Shown here: positions 51,331 to 64,000 of the stretch, one piece after another | Numbering within the stretch: position 1 is the stretch's first letter | How the letters are laid out: each line of letters starts with the position of its first letter | Source: Orthonyx spaldingii | Taxonomy: Eukaryota > Chordata > Aves > Passeriformes > Orthonychidae | Assembly: GCA_013397795.1 (NCBI GenBank) | Contig: VZTJ01005907.1 | Coordinates: 1,319,071-1,383,070, forward strand | Length of the DNA stretch: 64,000 bases | Direction of reading: 5' to 3' | Made by a program: the position numbers and the translations under genes | The notes under the pieces: generated by a model | Databases searched by the model: none | What the model saw: only the letters and a program-made list of their open reading frames with translations | Told to the model about the DNA's origin: nothing

Positions 51331-52197
51331 GGGTAAATTGTAATTTTTTATTGGAAAACAAATATACAACTTGGAATGGATTTGAGGCAAATCGTGCCAT
51401 AAGCAGATTTTTTTTAAAATAAGTGGCTAAACAAAGTTTAAAAAGCATAGTAACAAGAGGAGAAAATGTTTTCTGGCACAGGACCAGCAGTACAAAAAAA
51501 ACTTGTGTACGAGTACCTGGATAAATCACCCGTTTTGCATTAGTGCAACTTAAGTTTCATATTGTTGACTGTCAATCGTCTACAACGTTAAGACTCCACA
51601 TTTCAACAACATGTTACAGGTATGGCCACAAACAAGTTACTGTGAAGTAAGCCAGGAGAGTGACTTTTACAGTGCATTAGCCACACGATACATGCTACTC
51701 ACATCACTTTATCCTGCAGTTAAGCTGCAAGGGTCCTTATCCTCCCATCCCAGAAAGGGGAAAAAGACTTCTGCACTCGAGAACTAGAACCAGCACACTG
51801 CTTTAACTAAGGGACAGCTAATGCATGGTAAACCCCAGCTTACTTTATGTAACTTGTCACACTAGTCATACCTAAGTCTCCTAAAGAAAGCTACTTTTTT
51901 AATAGACAATCCAGATGTTCCCGCAATTAACCAACTCCATCTAACTTTAGATGTGCAGAAGGGCTTAAATATCCAGAGTAAGCCACATGCAACATTTGTT
52001 ACTTAGATCAATTTTCCAAAAATCAGAACAATGACAGTAAGATAAAGGAGAAAAACATGGAGGAATGGCCTTCTAATTACTATACATGCATAATCTTTTG
52101 ACAGTAAGGGAAAAACCTTTTACAGATAAGTTACAAACAGAGAAAAGGCAAATAAACAATTTTGTACAAGAAATTTAACACATTCTGTACAACGTCT
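51331..52197 (-). other. CALM2: CALM2 3' UTR
   Basis: The 867 nt after the calmodulin stop run to a canonical signal: AATAAA at 51,347-51,352 within CCAATAAAAAATTACAATTT, and the transcript probably ends near 51,331. Many blocks match, from memory, the human CALM2 3' UTR: GTACAGAATGTGTTAAATTT, AAAATTGTTTATTTGCC, TTGCATGTGGCTTACTCTGG, AAGCCCTTCTGCACATCTAA, TATCCAGGTACTCGTACAC, TTTTTAAACTTTGTTTAGCC and CCATTCCAAGTTGTATATTT. Calmodulin proteins from CALM1, CALM2 and CALM3 are identical, so the UTR is the decisive evidence for CALM2. An ATTAAA at 51,899-51,904 could give a shorter form. Confidence 0.9.
51347..51352 (-). promoter_or_regulatory. CALM2: CALM2 poly(A) signal (AATAAA)
   Basis: AATAAA on the - strand, 16-20 nt before the probable cleavage site near 51,331. 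The hexamer and the sequence around it match the end of the human CALM2 mRNA as I recall it. Confidence 0.88.
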
Positions 52198-60057
<7,860 letters not shown>

Positions 60058-62139
60058 CTGCAATAAAAGAGAATATGATTATAGTTGTAGCAAGAGTTCA
60101 AGGCAAAATAAGACAGACTCATAGAGGCCTCTGAATATGGTAGCTGCTCTTCAGGACCGATCTGCAGCATTCTGGAATAGTTCTAACCAGTACAGCTCAA
60201 AAGTCATCAGGATTCCTTGCTAAGTAAGAGCTGGCAGCCCATCATCCTTCCCAGACCCTGCAGCATCCAACACACCCACGGAACAGATTATCACAGCTAT
60301 CAATCAATCAATAACCCAAGCAACGCTGGCAAGTTCAAGGCATACAGCTCCCTTTAGAACCATAAACTGGTTTTAAAAATTCATTTACACAGCACAATAC
60401 CAGCTTCAGCACTAAGCACTTCAGGTTTCAGTAATGCAGCAGTAACCTTCAAATGCCAAATTTAAGGCAGACTAGCTACAATTAGAAAAATATACTCTTC
60501 ACTAGAATTAAACTACCCCTGATTAACATGAAGTTTCATGTCCAAGACCTGGCTGTAAAAGACAAGACACCAGCTTCAGTCCAAACTGGTCATTTCAGTG
60601 GCACACAGCTGTCTACACTTTTTCCAGACCACTGTCTACATTGACTCAGTCAGCATAAGGTAACAGGGCCACTAGAGAAAGGTTCTGTGGTCTAAGACAA
60701 TTTCTGTATCAGCTGGGTAAGCTCCAGTTTATACCTCATTTTCCTTTCTCACCAGTTTTTAATCTATTAGATTTTATAGCAATAAAAACCATGAGTCTTT
60801 CAGGCCAAACCCAAAAAGAACTTTGCTCTGGAAAAACCAGTAAGATGTTTGAGGACTGTAGAAATACTCTCCCCTAGGTTCTCAAATCAGCTGATTCTTC
60901 AAACACATTCTGGATAGCTTGAGTTCAGTTGCAGTAACAAGGCAAAACATTTCTTCAGGGAAGCTTCTTGAACCCTTTACTTCATAGTACCCCACTGAAG
61001 AGTAAAAAAACCACTAAAATACAGAAAAGACATATTCACTGCCAAAATTCAACACTGCTTTTTCAGCTTTGTTCCTGTTGTGACCATTTAGCAGCAACCT
61101 TTTAATAATTACTTCAATAGTGACTGAAAAATTTTCAGTCATTAACTATGCCCACCAAAGTCTCTCTACACATCAGCATCTGTCAAGGCAAGACTTAGAA
61201 AAATGTATTCACAATACCCATCAATTTTCACTTTGCCAATTTCAATTTGAATTACATTTTTATACTGCATGTGAACTTTTAAGTTACCAGCTGCTGGTTA
61301 TTCTCCCTGTAACAGAAGTGAAGGTGGCTGCTGAAGCAGTTGTACAAAAGCTGAACTGCTCACAAATCCCTCTCTACACACAACACAGCAACAGCCCAAG
61401 GGAAAGGCCACAGACTGGCTGGGGCTCACCTACTTTAAGAACCAAGACCACGCTACTGAGCAACTTCTAAAGCAGCAGCCAATGGGTACTGACAGCTACA
61501 TACTGATTTCAACTGCTGCAAGAAGTATCCCCATGCAGGTTCCACTTTTTTGTTCCCAAAAAAAAAAAAAGAAAAAAGAAAAAAAGACCAGAGTGGCAGC
61601 AGCATGCGGAGAACAAAACCAATTCAAAATTAAGCTTTGAGATGGAAGTGTTCTGCTGGTCACTTAGCAGAAGCCTAACAGATTTTCACTTGTCTGGAGA
61701 ATATCATTAACACAGACTCATACCTTTGCACACTATTTACATTTTTATTGTTTGAGTGAAGAGAACAATGTGCTACATTTCCATATGTTATTTACATCCA
61801 CAGAAAGCTATAGATCAGATTTAAGCAGCAAGAACCTAGTTTATTTAGGTCAATACTTATAGGTTACCAAGTTGAGTCACATACTGTTTTATATAAACAA
61901 TTTTATATGGAGACATGACACGGCAGTATGCAAGTTGTTAAGCATTCCCAAACTTCCTCCTCTATAACTCTTCCAGCAACTTAACACATCCTAATCGTGA
62001 ATTTGGATGCGCTCTGACAATACCTGTAAGCGGTGCAGTGTTTGAGAGGAGCACAAAGCTTATTAGAAGGCCCAGGTAGGGAGCAGTTGAAAGATAAGCG
62101 GGGAGGTGGGGCAAGGTTGAGCAAACACCATCTGCACTC

Positions 62140-62760
62140 TGCAGTGCCGGGCTCTGCAGGGACTGCTGCGCAACAGCAGCAAAAGGCGGAGCCAGCCGCC
62201 TGCCAGCTCCCCGCCACCCAGGTGGAGGGAGCTCAGCCTGTGCCGCGCCTGCCAGCCACGGGCACTGCGGCCTTCCTGAGGGCCCTCCCGGAGTTCTCGA
62301 TAACGGTGCGCCCTACACGTGATAGTGTTCGCACCCTCACCGGCGCAACGCAGCTTCCAGAGCGAGCGGTGAAACGCTGGCTGCAAGGTGCCCGTGCCGA
62401 AGGTCTGACCTGCCCTTTGCTGCGGCCGAGACCCACCCGAAACCCTCACTTGATGCCATCGCGGCTTTGACGCGGCATGCTGCGATTCACGTTGCAGCAC
62501 TTTCATTTTCACTGCAACAGCTCCCATCCCCCACCCCCAGGCTGTGCGGAGGGCCTGACAAAGAACCCAAACCTCCCAGGAAAGCCGGGGAGCCGCTGTT
62601 TCCGTGGCACATGCAGCCTCTAGAGGTAGCGTTTCATCACAGCCGCGGCTGCTCTGCAGTCACCAGCCCGGGAGCTCCTGCACAGAGCTGCCCAAAGCAG
62701 AGCTACCACCGAACGCCGGCGCAGGTGACACTTCCCCTCTGAAATTTAGCATTTCGGTGT
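62140..62760. promoter_or_regulatory. CpG-rich block, possible internal CALM2 promoter or enhancer
   Basis: About 620 bp with many CpGs (for example in GCGCAACAG, CGGCGCAACG, GAGCGAGCGG, GACGCGGCATGC) inside otherwise CpG-poor DNA. It lies 2.1 kb upstream of CALM2 exon 2. The open frames on both strands here (up to 154 codons) are long because GC-rich DNA has few stops; none resembles a known protein. It could be the edge of the CALM2 CpG island, an alternative first exon, or an intronic regulatory element. Confidence 0.55.
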
Positions 62761-63603
62761 ACTTCACCGGCATCAGAGCTGAAGGGACACTTCTGTCCTG
62801 GCAGGATTAACTAAAGAACAACAACCAGACTAGCCTATATAGACTAAATTTAGATTTATGGTAGGTTAGCTTGTTTTGGGAGCAAATCATTCTGTCTTAT
62901 CTAGCATGGGGAACACTGGACAGTCACAGGTTGAGCCAGTCTGGTCTGTCAGGATGAACTATAACCACATTCAAAGTGTCACTGTGCCTCCTGGACACAC
63001 CCATTTTTACACAGACCTTGCTTGAAGATACTCCATTTTTGGTTCTGTACAGATGATGACTAAATGCAGTAAGTCTTTTGCTGCTACATTCATTGCTTTT
63101 TTTTCCCCCCCCTGCTTTATGGATGGTTTGCAGTATAAGTTCACAATTCGAGCTAAAGAATAAATTCAGGCTTCTATTCACTGAATTTCTTTGCCCTGAG
63201 ACGGCATTTAACAAATCCCTAAATTTTAAGTAACCATCGTTCACATCAGACGTGACGAGCTGCCAGTCGTTTGATTCCTTAGAAAAACATAATGAATGAA
63301 AAGACAATTCCACGCTATTGCTTCTTCTCTTAATGCAGATATAGCACTAAGTGGCCACTGGTGCTGCTTTTGCAACAGAATTGTTCCTTTTTGTACGCTT
63401 CTCAGTATCTACTTGTTTTAATTTAAAAAAAAAAAACAACAAACGCTAAACCCACATCCTTTAGACTGAATTTGAAACCATTCTCCGATTTCACAAAATG
63501 CGTTTTATTTCGACAGTGGATTACAATTCTAAACACATGGCTAGTAATATTAAAAACGCAGGACTGTCCTCTGCAATGACCAAAACGGGAAGCAAAAATT
63601 GTT

Positions 63604-63640
63604 AAAAAAAAAGAAAAAAAAGAAAAAAAAGAAAAAAGAA
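63604..63640. repeat. A-rich simple repeat (GAAAAAAAA)n
   Basis: Runs of eight or nine A separated by single G residues, ending in a shorter GAAAAAAG unit. This gives poly-Phe on the - strand. Simple repeat in CALM2 intron 1. Confidence 0.9.
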
Positions 63641-63649
63641 CACAAATAA

Positions 63650-64000
63650 TTCCTTGTCCAACAGAGCCACCAACAGCATGGCGCTACCACAGAATCGACA
63701 GGGGCTCCAACGCGAGCTGACAACAGGTCTAGCGAGGAGGGCGATGGTGCAGTGAGGCACAGCCTGCCCCTCATCATCATGCTGCTCAGAAGCTGCAGGG
63801 CTCCGCAGTGCATTATTATGACCAGGCAAAGCACACCTCGCTAGCGAGCCGGACAGCTTAGGCTGCCTTATTCAGCCCCATTCAGGCGCACACGCCGAGA
63901 GCAGGGAGCGAGGAAGCGATAAGAAAGCAGAGCTGGTGCCATCGTGGCAAGCTCCTTTCCCCCCTCCTCCCAAGAGGGACCGCTATCCACCGCTCCCCCC
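63650..64000. promoter_or_regulatory. Left shore of a second CpG-rich region, probably the CALM2 promoter island
   Basis: CpG density rises again toward the window end (GGCGCTACC, CTAGCGAGCCGG, GCGCACACGCCGAGAGCAGG, GAGCGAGGAAGCGATAAG). Because vertebrate CALM genes start in CpG islands and exon 1 is missing from the window, the promoter and exon 1 probably lie just to the right. No TATA box or exon is seen within the window. Confidence 0.45.

Larger units (their letters stand above)
60058..64000 (-). other. CALM2: CALM2 intron 1 (partial)
   Basis: At least 3.9 kb of intron, if the first exon lies beyond the window. No ATG followed directly by a good splice donor was found on the - strand within it; the best, at about 62,128-62,132 inside the CpG-rich block, has the poor donor GTGTTT. 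A-rich tracts lie at 61,558-61,585 and 63,604-63,640. Confidence 0.7.

Noticed and set aside
62128..62132. ATG followed by GT on the - strand as CALM2 exon 1
   Set aside because: The donor would be GTGTTT, which is weak, and nothing upstream identifies a calmodulin leader; exon 1 more likely lies beyond 64,000.
62063..62527. 154-codon and 145-codon open frames in the CpG-rich block
   Set aside because: Overlapping frames on both strands in GC-rich DNA with few stops. No domain, no splice context; best explained by composition.

Overview
The window looks like bird nuclear DNA. It has long gene-poor stretches and vertebrate-type exons with GT/AG introns. Its interspersed repeats are CR1 LINE 3' ends with the typical avian tails (TTCTGTGATTCTGTGA at about 20,270-20,284 and TTCTGTGATTCTATGA ending at 22,410). 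I cannot name the species.

Layout: (1) 1-6,080 reads as the last intron of TTC7A on the + strand, with a long GAGT microsatellite at 2,245-2,332. (2) 6,081-6,302 is the terminal coding exon of TTC7A, followed by its 3' UTR. (3) 7,800-51,300 is a 43-kb stretch with no intact gene that I can recognise. It holds three clear CR1 fragments plus a possible fourth tail, an 18-bp minisatellite, homopolymer tracts and AT-rich unique DNA. It also holds, at 28,698-28,795 on the - strand, what I read as the last exon of STPG4, interrupted by an in-frame TGA. (4) 51,331-60,057 is CALM2 (calmodulin) on the - strand. Coding exons 2 to 6 are all present with intact splice sites, and the long 3' UTR is strikingly conserved. 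(5) 60,058-64,000 is CALM2 intron 1, with a CpG-rich block at 62,140-62,760 and a second one starting near 63,650. The first exon, which carries only the ATG in vertebrate calmodulin genes, is not found and probably lies just past 64,000.

The order TTC7A(+), STPG4(-), CALM2(-) matches the order on human 2p21. This supports the paralogue assignments (TTC7A rather than TTC7B, CALM2 rather than CALM1) independently of the protein and UTR evidence. The genes do not form a functional unit: TTC7A is a scaffold of the plasma-membrane PI4-kinase complex, calmodulin is the general Ca2+ sensor, and STPG4 is a sperm-tail PG-rich repeat family protein. The most interesting observation is the apparent degeneration or C-terminal truncation of STPG4, visible because homology to the mammalian C-terminus continues past the stop codon.

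All comparisons with human sequences are from memory; no search was run.
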